Source: Mucilaginibacter sp.
GTDB lineage: Bacteria; Bacteroidota; Bacteroidia; Sphingobacteriales; Sphingobacteriaceae
DNA length: 64,000 bases
Direction: 5' to 3'
Assembly: GCA_025352225.1 (NCBI GenBank)
Contig: JANXTT010000135.1
Span: 1-64,000 of the forward strand
In this document: piece after piece, positions 19,015-28,796 of the stretch
How positions within the stretch are numbered: position 1 is the first letter of the stretch
Layout: every line of letters begins with the position of its first letter
Notes under the pieces: model-generated
Told to the model about the DNA's origin: nothing
What the model saw: only the letters and a program-made list of their open reading frames with translations
Database searches by the model: none
Position numbers and translations under genes: made by a program

Positions 19015-19890
19015 ATGAAAACAAAAATTGTTTGTTCGGCTTTACTATGCGCAATATTCTGGGCGGCATGCAACGGTAAAAAGTCCACTACCGCCTCCGA
19101 TTATAGAACATCGGCAGCAGATTCAACTACAGCGTCGCTAAAAAATGCGGATGCATCCCTTAATGCTTTAAAGTTGGTTAAAACAGCCGACATGAATTTT
19201 AAAGTTAAGAACGTTGAGCATGTTAGTGAAAGCATTATCGTGCTTACCGAAAAGTACAAGGGCATGATTATGCATCATTCCTTGCAATCATCAGTAAACA
19301 GAAGCGAGGAATTACCATTGAGTGAGGATTCATTAATTAAGGTATCGTCATATAATACCAATGTTGATATGGTAGTTAAGGTGCCCTCCGATAAGATAGA
19401 GGAATTTATGAACCAGGTTGGTAAAATGGCGGTGTACATAAACCACCGTGACATGGACATACAGGATAAAACACTCGATTATCTTTCGGCACAAATGAAA
19501 CTTTTAAACCGTAGCCAATTGGTAGATCAACAAAAAAAAGGGAAAGTTAGGATAGTGGATCCAGGACAAATTATAGGCTTAAAAGATGAATTTGTTGACC
19601 AGCAAATTAGTAACAGACGTATTGATGAGTCAGTGAAATATAGTACCATAGGGTTAAATTTTTACCAAAACAACACGATAGCTAAAGAGGTAATTGCTAA
19701 TGATGACCCCTCAAATTTTAGATTGCCATTTTTTAAACGTTTAATAAATGCTTTTGGTAATGGGTGGTATATATTTAACGAGTTGTTAATTACCTTAGCT
19801 AATTTATGGGTATTTATTTTGGCTGGTATAGCCGGATGGTTGCTTTACAGATACATAAAACAACGGCGCGTAGGCAATATACCTGTATAA
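19015..19890 (+). CDS. DUF4349 lipoprotein with C-terminal TM helix
   Basis: A 291-residue protein with a lipoprotein signal (IFWAACNGKK). It has a DUF4349 domain from about residue 55 (LKLVKTADMNFKVKNVEHVSESI ... VKVPSDKIEEFMNQV ... DYLSAQMKLLNR), a helical segment, and a C-terminal TM helix (ELLITLANLWVFILAGIAGWLLY) followed by basic residues. Lipidated N-terminus plus a C-terminal helix suggests that both ends are in a membrane. Function unknown for the family. Followed by its own promoter-separated small gene. Confidence 0.85.
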   Translation: MKTKIVCSALLCAIFWAACNGKKSTTASDYRTSAADSTTASLKNADASLNALKLVKTADMNFKVKNVEHVSESIIVLTEKYKGMIMHHSLQSSVNRSEELPLSEDSLIKVSSYNTNVDMVVKVPSDKIEEFMNQVGKMAVYINHRDMDIQDKTLDYLSAQMKLLNRSQLVDQQKKGKVRIVDPGQIIGLKDEFVDQQISNRRIDESVKYSTIGLNFYQNNTIAKEVIANDDPSNFRLPFFKRLINAFGNGWYIFNELLITLANLWVFILAGIAGWLLYRYIKQRRVGNIPV

Positions 19891-19957
19891 AGGTGTAAGC
19901 CTAATTGCAAGTTTAAATTTATTTAAAAACGGGTTACTTAATTTCATTAAACATTCC

Positions 19958-19965
19958 TATTTTTG
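19958..19965 (+). promoter_or_regulatory. Bacteroidota -7 box for the small membrane protein gene
   Basis: TATTTTTG at 19958-19965 fits the TAnnTTTG consensus, 24 bp before the ATG at 19990. A clear TTG -33 element is not present at the expected distance. Assigned by motif only. Confidence 0.5.
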
Positions 19966-19989
19966 GCACAACAAAAAAATAAGTAAGCA

Positions 19990-20178
19990 ATGAGTACAAA
20001 AGAACAGGCAAACGCACCAGGTCATTATATACTTTTAACAGTTGCAATAATTATAGGTATAGTAGGTGTTTACCTGCGTTTTGCCGGTGATGCGCCAATT
20101 TTTAACATACTGGCCAATATTATTTTGGTTATAGGTGTAATAATTGCCTTAAAAGCGGTTTTTGCAATAATGAAATAA
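19990..20178 (+). CDS. Small hypothetical protein, two TM helices
   Basis: A 62-residue hydrophobic protein: a short polar start (MSTKEQANAPGHY), TM1 about residues 14-28 (ILLTVAIIIGIVGVY), a short Arg/Asp turn (LRFAGDAP), and TM2 about 38-60 (ILANIILVIGVIIALKAVFAI). No recognisable motif. It has its own candidate promoter and a strong terminator just after it, which supports a real, separately transcribed gene. Confidence 0.7.
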   Translation: MSTKEQANAPGHYILLTVAIIIGIVGVYLRFAGDAPIFNILANIILVIGVIIALKAVFAIMK

Positions 20179-20194
20179 AAAAACTAATAACACT

Positions 20195-20233
20195 AAAAAA
20201 GCGCTTTAGTACAATACTAATGCGCTTTTTTTA
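20195..20233. terminator. Bidirectional intrinsic terminator
   Basis: AGCGCTTTAGTA and TACTAATGCGCT pair with one mismatch around a CAA loop (stem 20200-20227), flanked by A-run on the left and T-run on the right. It sits between the converging 62-residue gene and the patatin gene and can serve both strands. Confidence 0.85.
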
Positions 20234-20253
20234 TTGCCCTAAAGCATATCAGG

Positions 20254-21069
20254 TTATATTTTTCTCATTCTTTTTTCGGGTAATAAAATTTGCAACCTTT
20301 CGTTACCTTCAATAGTTTTTAAACCTTCCTGGTAACCTATGTTATAAATCTCTTCTGCTTTATCAGTGTCAAATATGCCATAGCTACCAAGTCCGTGCGG
20401 CTCAATAACTACATCACATAATATTTTATGATTATCAAGGCTGGCATTTATAGCCAGCATGGCCGCTCTATCAACTAACTGCCCAAATGAGTGTATCTCT
20501 GTTACCGGGGGTAAATGGTTACATGACGAACCAATTATAAAATCGCAGTTACCGACTAGTGGCTCTACCGGGAAATTATTAAGTATACCCCCATCAACAT
20601 ACATATGGTTATTAATTACAATAGGCCTGAAAATACCAGGCAAACAGCAGGATGCTAAAATAGCCAGATCAAGGTCGCCATCAGTAAAATAAACTAATTT
20701 ACCCTGCCCCAAATCAACCGACGAAATGGTGATACGGGTATTAAGTTCTTGAAAGGAGTTATGCTTGATGTATTTTTTAAACAGAAACTGAATGTTTAAA
20801 ATAGAGAGCAAGCCCGCGCTCCCAAATGCGGGGCGTAATAATCTTAATAAGTGGCTATCCTGAATAACCTTTAATATATCTTTTGGCGCATACCCTGCAG
20901 CAAAAAAAGCCGCCGCAACTGCTCCCGCACTTGTTCCGGATATATGCGAAAATTGAATGCCTTGTTCAGTAAGAGCCTGTATCACACCTAAGTGTGCTAC
21001 ACCTCGTATCCCTCCGCCGGATAATGCCAACCCTATTTTAGGATTATTTTGGTTTATATTTGGATTCAT
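20254..21069 (-). CDS. Patatin-like phospholipase
   Basis: A 271-residue patatin-family lipid acyl hydrolase. All catalytic elements are visible: oxyanion loop LSGGGIRGVAHLG, nucleophile elbow GTSAGA (Ser of the Ser-Asp dyad) and DGGILNNFPVE (the Asp). There is no signal peptide, so a cytoplasmic or inner-membrane-associated role is likely. Its ATG lies 26 bp inside the end of the upstream gldB-like gene, so the two are co-transcribed and probably translationally coupled. Substrate not deducible. Confidence 0.92.
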   Translation of the reverse strand: MNPNINQNNPKIGLALSGGGIRGVAHLGVIQALTEQGIQFSHISGTSAGAVAAAFFAAGYAPKDILKVIQDSHLLRLLRPAFGSAGLLSILNIQFLFKKYIKHNSFQELNTRITISSVDLGQGKLVYFTDGDLDLAILASCCLPGIFRPIVINNHMYVDGGILNNFPVEPLVGNCDFIIGSSCNHLPPVTEIHSFGQLVDRAAMLAINASLDNHKILCDVVIEPHGLGSYGIFDTDKAEEIYNIGYQEGLKTIEGNERLQILLPEKRMRKI

Positions 21070-22087
21070 TTAGTATTTTTTGAAAATCATTATCAATCAT
21101 TAATTGCGCTAATGTTAGTTGGGGGTGCTTATCCATATACTGTTTAACAATTTGCCAGCCTGTCCAAACAGCTAGTTTGGGCGCCGATTCGTTTTTTTCA
21201 CCTATGCCTGGTGTAAAAGGAGCCTCGTTCAAATATTTCTGTGTTTTTAAAAAATCGGTCTCGTAAAGCAGGTTTTCATCTAAAAAATAGGCCCATATCT
21301 GCGGCTTAAAGTCATTGCACCATTTTAACTGTTGCGTTGTATAGCCAATTTTTGTAGAGTCAGGTACATCTGGCAATGTTTGATCCATAAAATATAGAAT
21401 CTTTCCCTCGTATATCATTTTTGCTAATAACGATTTGTCGTTATCAGTTTCCGGAAACATATCTTCTCGTGCAAAACCCTCTATTATACGCGATGATATA
21501 TTATCAGGCGTAAATCTGCGGGAAATATAATGCGGAAAACTCTCAATAATTGCAGGATAAAATTTGGAATCGGCACCTAAAAACTGATCAAGCCCAATAG
21601 CGAAATAATTATCTCCGATTGAAGTTTGTGCCTGGAAGCCTGAAAAATAAGCATATACATGAGGCATCTGTTTTTTCGGGAAGTAGAATTTAATACGCCG
21701 GAAAGCATCTGTAATTTCGGTGTTTTGCTTGGTAAGGTTTGGATATACAGAATCAACCTCGTGCTTTAACGCCAAGTAATCGTTGCTTGCAAACATTTGG
21801 CGAAGCGTTTTAAAGTAAGCTGTATCATTAATACTGCCATATTGCAGTATGCGTTCTATAAAATCCTGGTAAAACGGGCCGTATGTTTTTTTTAAAAACG
21901 CAGCCTGTTTGGCCATAGGTTGGGTTCGCATTTTATCAAAATCGTGGTCAAAGCGTAAAATGCTTATATTAACTGAAATGTTGCTAACATCAACTTTTTT
22001 ATTCCTAGTACAACTGCTAAATAGCAGGGTAAAAGAAAAAAAAAGGTAAATTTGCTTTATGTGTTTGTATTGCAGCAATGTGTTCAT
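21044..22087 (-). CDS. gldB: GldB-like gliding motility lipoprotein
   Basis: A 347-residue lipoprotein (signal ending LLFSSCTRNKK) similar to GldB, required for gliding and for stability of the Gld/T9SS machinery in Flavobacterium. The characteristic start ISVNISILRFDHDFDKM, the middle YFPKKQMPHVYAYFSGFQAQTSIGDNYFAIGLDQFLG and FAREDMFPETDNDKSLLAKMIYEGKILYF are as in the family. It is divergent from nadE, an arrangement also seen for gldB in other Bacteroidota (from memory). Two other proteins here carry T9SS sorting domains, consistent with an active T9SS. Confidence 0.88.
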   Translation of the reverse strand: MNTLLQYKHIKQIYLFFSFTLLFSSCTRNKKVDVSNISVNISILRFDHDFDKMRTQPMAKQAAFLKKTYGPFYQDFIERILQYGSINDTAYFKTLRQMFASNDYLALKHEVDSVYPNLTKQNTEITDAFRRIKFYFPKKQMPHVYAYFSGFQAQTSIGDNYFAIGLDQFLGADSKFYPAIIESFPHYISRRFTPDNISSRIIEGFAREDMFPETDNDKSLLAKMIYEGKILYFMDQTLPDVPDSTKIGYTTQQLKWCNDFKPQIWAYFLDENLLYETDFLKTQKYLNEAPFTPGIGEKNESAPKLAVWTGWQIVKQYMDKHPQLTLAQLMIDNDFQKILNESKYKPK

Positions 22088-22147
22088 ACGTACAAAACTA
22101 CTTTAAAATTATATTTAACGGATAATATCTGTTATTAGTTATATTTC

Positions 22148-23809
22148 ATGAAAATAGCATTAGCCCAGCTTAATTACCATGTTGGTAATTTTGAATCGAA
22201 TACAAAAAAAATAATTGCAGCAATTAATGCTGCCAAAAATAACGCGGCAGATCTGATTGTGTTTTCAGAATTATGTGTATGCGGGTATCCGGCTAGAGAT
22301 TTTTTTGAGTTTAAAGAATTTATAGGCTTATGCGAACAGGCAGCTTACCAGATTGCCTCTGTATGTACTGATATTGCATGTATTGTTGGTTTACCTACCC
22401 TCAATTTAAAAGCGCATGGGAAAGAGTTATTTAATACAGCATGGTTTATTGAAAACGGCAAAGTAAAAGGTGCAGTTAATAAAGCCCTGTTACCAAACTA
22501 TGATGTTTTTGATGAATACCGCTATTTTGAGCCCGAAACAGATTTTAATTGCATTGACTTTAAGGGCCACCGCATAGCATTAACTATTTGTGAAGATTTA
22601 TGGAATACCATTGAGAATCCGTTATACATAACGCGCCCAATGGATAAACTAATTGAGCAACAACCTGATGTAATGATCAATATTGCCGCGTCGCCATTTG
22701 CGTATAACCATGATGAAGAGCGTATAGATATATTAAGCAATAACTCAAAGCAATATAAACTGCCCTTATTTTATGTTAATCAGGTTGGTGCTCAAACCGA
22801 ACTTATTTTTGATGGCGGATCATTGGTTTTTAATGATGAGGGTACAGTAATTGATGAGCTACCATATTTTAAGGAGCATATAGCATATTATAACTTAGAT
22901 AAAATTAGTGGAGGAAAATCTATTATTACATTTGATCATAGGCATACTATAAAACCAGCTCATACCAGCGATATTGAACAAATTTATCAAGGGTTGCTTT
23001 TGGGTATACGTGATTATTTTAGCAAGTCGGGTTTTAAACAAGCCATACTTGGGTTATCAGGCGGCATAGATTCGGCGGTGGTTTGCGCGCTCGCAGCAGA
23101 AGCTTTGGGGGCTCAAAACGTAATGGCTGTATTGTTGCCATCACGTTTTTCGTCAGACCATTCCATTGCAGATGCCGAAGCTCTGGTTAAAAATCTAGGT
23201 TGTAAAAGCGAAACCATTCCGATTAAAACCGTTACCGAAGCTTTTGAGCTGGCTTTAAAGCCGCAGTTTAGCAACCTTCCGTTTAATATCGCCGAAGAAA
23301 ACATTCAATCGCGCAGCCGTGCAGTGCTATTAATGGCCATGTGTAATAAGTTTGGTTATATTTTGCTTAATACATCTAACAAAAGCGAGGCTGCTGTTGG
23401 TTATGGAACTTTGTATGGTGATATGTGCGGTGGGATTTCTGTACTAGGCGATGTATATAAAACTCAGGTTTATGAGTTGGCTAACTACATTAACAGGGCA
23501 CACGAGGTTATCCCCCAAAATTCAATAATTAAACCTCCCTCTGCAGAGCTAAGGCCAGATCAAAAAGATTCGGACTCGCTTCCGGAATATGATATACTGG
23601 ATACCATACTAATGGAGTATATTGAAAATCGTAAATCATCAAGCGAAATTATAGCTATGGGATATGATGAACAGGTAGTTAAACGGATTATTAAACTTGT
23701 AAATACGGCAGAGCATAAACGTTATCAAACCCCGCCAATTTTGCGTGTTTCGCCAAAAGCATTCGGTATGGGGCGGCGTATGCCAATAGTAGGAAAATAT
23801 TTATCATAG
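22148..23809 (+). CDS. nadE: Glutamine-dependent NAD+ synthetase
   Basis: A 553-residue enzyme that converts deamido-NAD to NAD using glutamine. The N-terminal nitrilase-type glutaminase domain (1-270) has Glu in FSELCVCGYPA, Lys in NKALLPNYDVFDEYRYF and Cys in TICEDLW. The C-terminal synthetase domain (~275-553) has the ATP pyrophosphatase loop LGLSGGIDSAVV and the conserved NTSNKSEAAVGYGTLYGD. Full length. It complements the nicotinamide riboside salvage genes at 42.3-43.5 kb, which feed NAD by another route. Confidence 0.96.
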   Translation: MKIALAQLNYHVGNFESNTKKIIAAINAAKNNAADLIVFSELCVCGYPARDFFEFKEFIGLCEQAAYQIASVCTDIACIVGLPTLNLKAHGKELFNTAWFIENGKVKGAVNKALLPNYDVFDEYRYFEPETDFNCIDFKGHRIALTICEDLWNTIENPLYITRPMDKLIEQQPDVMINIAASPFAYNHDEERIDILSNNSKQYKLPLFYVNQVGAQTELIFDGGSLVFNDEGTVIDELPYFKEHIAYYNLDKISGGKSIITFDHRHTIKPAHTSDIEQIYQGLLLGIRDYFSKSGFKQAILGLSGGIDSAVVCALAAEALGAQNVMAVLLPSRFSSDHSIADAEALVKNLGCKSETIPIKTVTEAFELALKPQFSNLPFNIAEENIQSRSRAVLLMAMCNKFGYILLNTSNKSEAAVGYGTLYGDMCGGISVLGDVYKTQVYELANYINRAHEVIPQNSIIKPPSAELRPDQKDSDSLPEYDILDTILMEYIENRKSSSEIIAMGYDEQVVKRIIKLVNTAEHKRYQTPPILRVSPKAFGMGRRMPIVGKYLS

Positions 23810-23826
23810 CATAGCAAACAGGCCGA

Positions 23827-24264
23827 TTAATAAACGGCGTTGGTGCTAATTATAATATCCTTTTTACTAATGCTGTCCTTTTTTACCTCAACTGGGTTAA
23901 TGTTACCATCCCCATCAAAGGTATTTGCATATAATTGTTTATCTTCTTTAACAAAAATCGAATAACGTCCTGGAGGTAATTTAATGTAATAATCGCCATT
24001 GACGTTGCTTTGGGACTTAGCTATTAACCTGGAGTTGATATTGTTAAAAAAAGTCCCATTTTCTGTAGTTTGCCCGCGCTTAGTTAACTCATATACAAAC
24101 ACCAGCCTTATAACCGGTTTCCCGGGCGTGCTAGTACGCCCGGGCGAAGGCATGTAGTTACCGTGCCTCAGATATATCTTTCCTGTGATCCCTTGCGTAA
24201 AATGCTTTGGTGCATATGCCATAATATACATTGTGATCAAAACTGATACAAATATTTTGCCCAT
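23827..24264 (-). CDS. Exported carboxypeptidase-regulatory-like protein
   Basis: A 145-residue protein with a probable N-terminal signal or anchor (KIFVSVLITMYIMAYA). The mature part looks like one Ig-type carboxypeptidase regulatory domain: ITGKIYLRHGNYMPSPG, a middle Lys/Arg-rich region, and NGDYYIKLPPGRYSIFVKEDKQLY, the usual transthyretin-like beta sandwich motif. Role unknown. It lies between nadE and the subtilase gene, on the opposite strand to both. Confidence 0.65.
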   Translation of the reverse strand: MGKIFVSVLITMYIMAYAPKHFTQGITGKIYLRHGNYMPSPGRTSTPGKPVIRLVFVYELTKRGQTTENGTFFNNINSRLIAKSQSNVNGDYYIKLPPGRYSIFVKEDKQLYANTFDGDGNINPVEVKKDSISKKDIIISTNAVY

Positions 24265-24342
24265 TTTATACTAACGTTAAATATAAATAGTTATTCCTGT
24301 CATATCGTCCCTATCAATAAAAGATATATCTTTATTCAATTT

Positions 24343-27300
24343 ATGAAGCCATTTTACTATAAGTTTTTCTTTTCTGCACTGTTTACCCTTTGTTCATATA
24401 ATATATTTTCTCAGCAAATTTTAACCGATGCAGTTAAAAAAAAAGAGCTGGTAGATTTTGCCGAAAAATTGAATTCAACATATGATATTAATCGAAAAGT
24501 TGCATTTGAGCTGGCTAAACAAAAAGGATGGGCAACATTCTCAGTATCCAGTAATGGAACTATAAGATCATTACAGGGTGTTGATGTTTTAGGCTTTCCT
24601 ACTTATTTAACAACATACAATAACATTATCGCCGCCGCAACAACCCGAACCAATACGGTACAACCGGGTGGAAGCCTGGGCTTAAACTTATCAGGTTCAA
24701 GTAGTTTTATGGCTAATAAACTCGCCATATGGGATGGAGGGTCAGTTTTTTCAAATCACCAGGAATTTGCAGGTAAAACCATAACACTAAAAGACAATGC
24801 AAGTGTAGTTGACCATTCAACGCATGTTGCTGGCACCATGATAGCTAAGGGAGCTTACGCGCCAGCCAGGGGCATGGCGTTTGGTGCCACAACGCTTTTA
24901 TCGTACGAGTTTAATAACGATGCGGTAAAAATGGCATTAGCGGCACCTAATCTGCTTGTTTCAAATCACTCCTATGGTTATGTAGCCGGTTGGAATTATA
25001 ATGATACTCAAAGCAGGTGGGAATGGTATGGATTGCCGGGAGACACGGAAGATTATAAATTTGGTTTTTACGGAACTGACGCGCAGGCGTATGATCATAT
25101 TGCTTATAACGCACCTAAATATTTAATTGTAGAAGCTGCTGGCAATAACCGCGGTGAAACCGGCCCGCTAGTAGGCGATACCTATTATGGTTATAACTCG
25201 CGTACTGATCAAACGATGGTTAATAAAGGGCCGCGGCCGGGCAACATAAGCAGTAATAATGGATATGATATAATTAGCTTAACAGCCAATGCAAAAAACA
25301 TACTGACAGTAGGAGCGGTAAACCCCTTACCAAATGGGCCATTAAGTGCTGGCGATGTAAAAATTGCAAGTTTTAGTAGTTGGGGGCCAACAGATGATGG
25401 CCGGATTAAACCGGATATTTGTGGCGATGGTGTGAATGTTTTGTCGGCTGGAGTTACAGCCCCTGATGCTTATATCACCTTGTCTGGTACTTCTATGGCA
25501 ACACCCAATGTAAGCGCGTCTGTATTTTTATTGCAGGAATATTATGCGCAAAAAAACAGCGGGAATTTTATGCTTTCCTCAACGCTTAAAGGGTTGGTAT
25601 GCCATACAGCGTTGGATGCCGGTAATCCCGGGCCCGATTATATATATGGTTGGGGATTATTAGATATGTCTAAAGCAGCTCAGGCAATTACTGATAACGG
25701 CTTAAAAAGCATAGTTACAGAAAAGAATATTACCCAAGGTCAAATTCAAACTTATGGTGTAACAGCATCAGGCAATGGCCCATTAGTGGCAACCATAGCA
25801 TGGACAGATCCCGAAGGAACTACTACCTTGGATGGTACAATTAACGATCGTACACCTAAGTTGGTTAATGATTTGGACATTAGAGTAAGTGATGGTACAA
25901 CAACCTTTAAACCTTGGGTATTGGATCCCAATAATCCATCGGCAGCAGCTGTTAATGGTGATAACATCAGAGATAATATTGAACAAGTTTATATACCAAC
26001 TGCGGCTCCTGGTGTTAATTACACCATTACTGTATCGCACAAAGGAATATTAAAAAATAATGGACAAGCTTATTCCCTGATTGTAACTGGTATAGGGGGA
26101 GCAGTATATTGCGCCTCAGGCCCATTATCAAGTGCTGATTCCAGAATAAATAACGTTACATTTTCCGACATTAATAATACGCCGCCTACAGGCTGTACCA
26201 CCTATTCAAACTACACCAATCTAACAGCAACTTTAGAGTTAGGTAAAACATATCCCATGAGCATTACAGCAAGTACCTGTGGTGCCAATTTTAACAAAAT
26301 AGCTAAAGTATATATAGACTGGAATGGAAATGGAAGTTTTAATGATGCTGGTGAACTGGTAGCAACATCGTCCGTTATTAACGCAACAGGTTCATTTACT
26401 GCAAATGTTACCATACCAACAAATGTAATACCCGGTAATTATAGCTTAATGCGTGTAGTGTTATCAGAAACTAATGACCCTAATACAATTACTTCTTGTG
26501 GTTCTTATGGAAAAGGAGAAACTCAGGATTATAGAGTTAAATTTGTAAATGCTAGTATTGATGCCGGGGTTACTGCAATAAATAGCCCGGCAGTGAGTGG
26601 CACGTGCCCTTCTGCAAATGGCAGTATATCAATTCATATCAAAAATTTTGGTACTAGCACGTTAAGCAACATCCCGGTAAATGTAACCATTAACTCGTCG
26701 GCCGGAACTGTTACATTTAGCGAAATCTACTCTGGCACATTGCCTCCTTTAGCCGAAGATGATTTTTTACTTTCCAATACCTTTAGCGCTATAGCAGGGA
26801 CCACCTATACAATAACAGCTGCTACCGCGCTTCCAACCGATCCGGTAGTGGGTAATAACCCAACTAGCATAGTCGCTGCTATCAGTACCTCCCCTGTGCC
26901 TATTAATTTATTAGCTTTTTATTGTAATGATGCCCAATTGTACAATTTAACAGGAACAGGCGATGGCTTACTATTTTGGTATAAAAATATAAATGATGCT
27001 ATCCCATTTGCGTTTGGTTCGAGTATAGTAACTGCGCAAACACCTTCAAACAACAACTATTATGCAGGTTTAAATAATTTTAGCGGTAACGTTGGCCTGA
27101 CTACAAAAAATATATTTTCTGGCGGGGGGTATAATCAGTTTACCCCATCTGTAACAGTCACTACCAAAGTGCCGGTTACTATACAAAGCGCCAGGTTATA
27201 CGTTGGCAACTCCGGTAAAATTTTATTTACAGTAAGTAATGCAAAAAATGGACAAGTCGTTTCCAGTACAACAATTAACGTTATAGCAACGCGAGCTACC

Positions 27301-28062
27301 CCACTCCCGGGTGCACAACCCGATGACCCTGGCGATATAGGCAAAGTTTATAATTTAAATTTATCGTTACCAGCTGCTGGTACATACAACATATCAATAT
27401 CATACCCGGATAATGCAACTATTTATCGTAATAACGCAGGTGTAACAGGCTATCCTTTTACTTTGGGTGGTATTTTTAGCATAGATGGGAACAGCAACTC
27501 ATCAAGTTTTTATTATTATCTGTATGATGTTCATGTTCAAAGTTTGGGCTGCGCTTCGTCGGCACGTGTTGCAGTTGCATTAACTAAGCCAATAATTACT
27601 CAAGCAGGAATTAACCTGACTTCAAACTTTAGTTCAGGCAATCAATGGTATCTAAATGATATCGCTATTCCGGGTGCAACTAACCAACCTTATATCCCTC
27701 TTCAAAGTGGAATATATCGGGTGGACGTCAGTTCAGTTAGCGGCTGTGTTTCGAGATCGGATAATTACAGTTTTGTTTTACCAGCAAAAGATGGCGGAGA
27801 TGGTGCTGAAATATCTTTGGGTATTTTCCCGGTTCCAACCAGTGGGCAGTTAAACATCGCATTTAATGCCCTTAAAGATGAGCAGGTAACCTTCCTTTTT
27901 GTTAATACCTTGGGGGAGAATGTTTACCAGGATATACGGCAGTTAACAGCAGGCCCATTTAATGCCATTTTAAATTTATCAGCTTTCTCTTCTGGAATAT
28001 ATTTCATGCATATAACCGTTGGCAATAAATCTTATGTCAGAAAAATTTCAATTATAAAATAG
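24343..28062 (+). CDS. Large secreted subtilisin-like (S8) protease with GEVED and T9SS sorting domains
   Basis: A 1239-residue exported protease. Signal peptide in the first ~24 residues (ending SQQ). The S8 domain (~100-455) has the triad Asp in LAIWDGGSVFSNH, His in DHSTHVAGTM and Ser in SGTSMATPN. A beta-rich domain follows, then a GEVED domain (KVYIDWNGNGSFNDAGE ... GKGETQDYRV, ~645-745) and a CARDB-like repeat (GVTAINSPAVSGTCPS ...). The last ~75 residues are a T9SS type A sorting domain (FPVPTSGQLNIAF ... SGIYFMHITVGNKSYVRKISIIK). Predicted extracellular or cell-surface. Followed at once by a strong terminator, so monocistronic. Confidence 0.93.
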   Translation: MKPFYYKFFFSALFTLCSYNIFSQQILTDAVKKKELVDFAEKLNSTYDINRKVAFELAKQKGWATFSVSSNGTIRSLQGVDVLGFPTYLTTYNNIIAAATTRTNTVQPGGSLGLNLSGSSSFMANKLAIWDGGSVFSNHQEFAGKTITLKDNASVVDHSTHVAGTMIAKGAYAPARGMAFGATTLLSYEFNNDAVKMALAAPNLLVSNHSYGYVAGWNYNDTQSRWEWYGLPGDTEDYKFGFYGTDAQAYDHIAYNAPKYLIVEAAGNNRGETGPLVGDTYYGYNSRTDQTMVNKGPRPGNISSNNGYDIISLTANAKNILTVGAVNPLPNGPLSAGDVKIASFSSWGPTDDGRIKPDICGDGVNVLSAGVTAPDAYITLSGTSMATPNVSASVFLLQEYYAQKNSGNFMLSSTLKGLVCHTALDAGNPGPDYIYGWGLLDMSKAAQAITDNGLKSIVTEKNITQGQIQTYGVTASGNGPLVATIAWTDPEGTTTLDGTINDRTPKLVNDLDIRVSDGTTTFKPWVLDPNNPSAAAVNGDNIRDNIEQVYIPTAAPGVNYTITVSHKGILKNNGQAYSLIVTGIGGAVYCASGPLSSADSRINNVTFSDINNTPPTGCTTYSNYTNLTATLELGKTYPMSITASTCGANFNKIAKVYIDWNGNGSFNDAGELVATSSVINATGSFTANVTIPTNVIPGNYSLMRVVLSETNDPNTITSCGSYGKGETQDYRVKFVNASIDAGVTAINSPAVSGTCPSANGSISIHIKNFGTSTLSNIPVNVTINSSAGTVTFSEIYSGTLPPLAEDDFLLSNTFSAIAGTTYTITAATALPTDPVVGNNPTSIVAAISTSPVPINLLAFYCNDAQLYNLTGTGDGLLFWYKNINDAIPFAFGSSIVTAQTPSNNNYYAGLNNFSGNVGLTTKNIFSGGGYNQFTPSVTVTTKVPVTIQSARLYVGNSGKILFTVSNAKNGQVVSSTTINVIATRATPLPGAQPDDPGDIGKVYNLNLSLPAAGTYNISISYPDNATIYRNNAGVTGYPFTLGGIFSIDGNSNSSSFYYYLYDVHVQSLGCASSARVAVALTKPIITQAGINLTSNFSSGNQWYLNDIAIPGATNQPYIPLQSGIYRVDVSSVSGCVSRSDNYSFVLPAKDGGDGAEISLGIFPVPTSGQLNIAFNALKDEQVTFLFVNTLGENVYQDIRQLTAGPFNAILNLSAFSSGIYFMHITVGNKSYVRKISIIK

Positions 28063-28094
28063 CCGGGCAAATAATGCCCGGCTAGGTTTTTTTT
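28060..28094 (+). terminator. Intrinsic terminator of the subtilase gene
   Basis: A perfect 10-bp stem (TAGCCGGGCA at 28060-28069 with TGCCCGGCTA at 28075-28084) followed by GG and eight T residues. The stem begins with the stop codon of the protease gene. Confidence 0.93.
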
Positions 28095-28587
28095 AGAAAG
28101 TGTATTTTATCCCTACTCCTGGAGCGATATCAAAAAATGGCCCTGTGGCCAGTTCAAGCCTTGGGTTTAGGTCGATACTAACAGCAATTGGTGCTTTAGG
28201 GATAACGTACTCTAACCCTAAAACAGCATCCGCACCTAACAGCAGCTGATTACTATGATAATCCTGATCGCTTGATCCAAACCTTTCGTATTTACCGCTG
28301 CCAATAGAGCCAATATGCGCTCCTGCGCCATAATAAAACTTTAAGTCGGGCAGGCTAAATGCTGTTTGGTGTATCTCATACAACCCGGTGATAATGATGC
28401 CGTGCGATCTGAAACCTAGGATTCCCTCTAAAGCAATTGCTTTTTGGGTAAAATATTTAATAGACAACCCATTTTCATATCCGCCGAATTTGCCACCTAT
28501 GGCAGTTTGATAAGATTGCGCATCAGCTTTCTTGCCGGCAAACATAATTGCAGATAAAAGAAGGATAAATAATAGTAGCTTTTTCAT
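28093..28587 (-). CDS. Small outer-membrane beta-barrel protein
   Basis: A 164-residue protein with a signal peptide (KKLLLFILLLSAIMFAGKKADAQ). The mature sequence consists of alternating amphipathic strands (AIGGKFGGYENGLSIKYFT, YYGAGAHIGSIGSG, LLLGADAVLGLEYVIP) and ends in a Phe (GVGIKYTF), the usual beta-barrel C-terminal signature. No enzyme motif. ATG at 28587 is chosen because it gives a clean signal peptide; the frame continues upstream into non-coding sequence. Confidence 0.82.
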   Translation of the reverse strand: MKKLLLFILLLSAIMFAGKKADAQSYQTAIGGKFGGYENGLSIKYFTQKAIALEGILGFRSHGIIITGLYEIHQTAFSLPDLKFYYGAGAHIGSIGSGKYERFGSSDQDYHSNQLLLGADAVLGLEYVIPKAPIAVSIDLNPRLELATGPFFDIAPGVGIKYTF

Positions 28588-28719
28588 AGTAGTGTTTAAG
28601 TTAAAACAAGCAGCTATCAATTTTAGTGCCATAGGGTATAAAAAATGTATAACATTCAAGTATAAATACTATAATTTCTAAAGCAGATAACTAACAAGAA
28701 AATATACAGCCATAATTTA

Positions 28720-28727
28720 TATATTTG
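28720..28727 (+). promoter_or_regulatory. -7 box upstream of fadD
   Basis: TATATTTG at 28720-28727 is a perfect TAnnTTTG, about 70 bp before the fadD ATG. No TATGCNNGCATA operator is present here, unlike at marR and at the 44.2-kb acyl-CoA dehydrogenase gene. Confidence 0.5.
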
Positions 28728-28796
28728 ATTAAAGGCTTTGTCTAAACCTTAATTTACATAAACCTGAATTTTTAAATACTAACTTTATTTATTGCA

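Noticed and set aside
28588-28659. Longer N-terminus for the beta-barrel protein
   Set aside because: It would put hydrophobic non-signal sequence ahead of a clean signal peptide starting at 28587.
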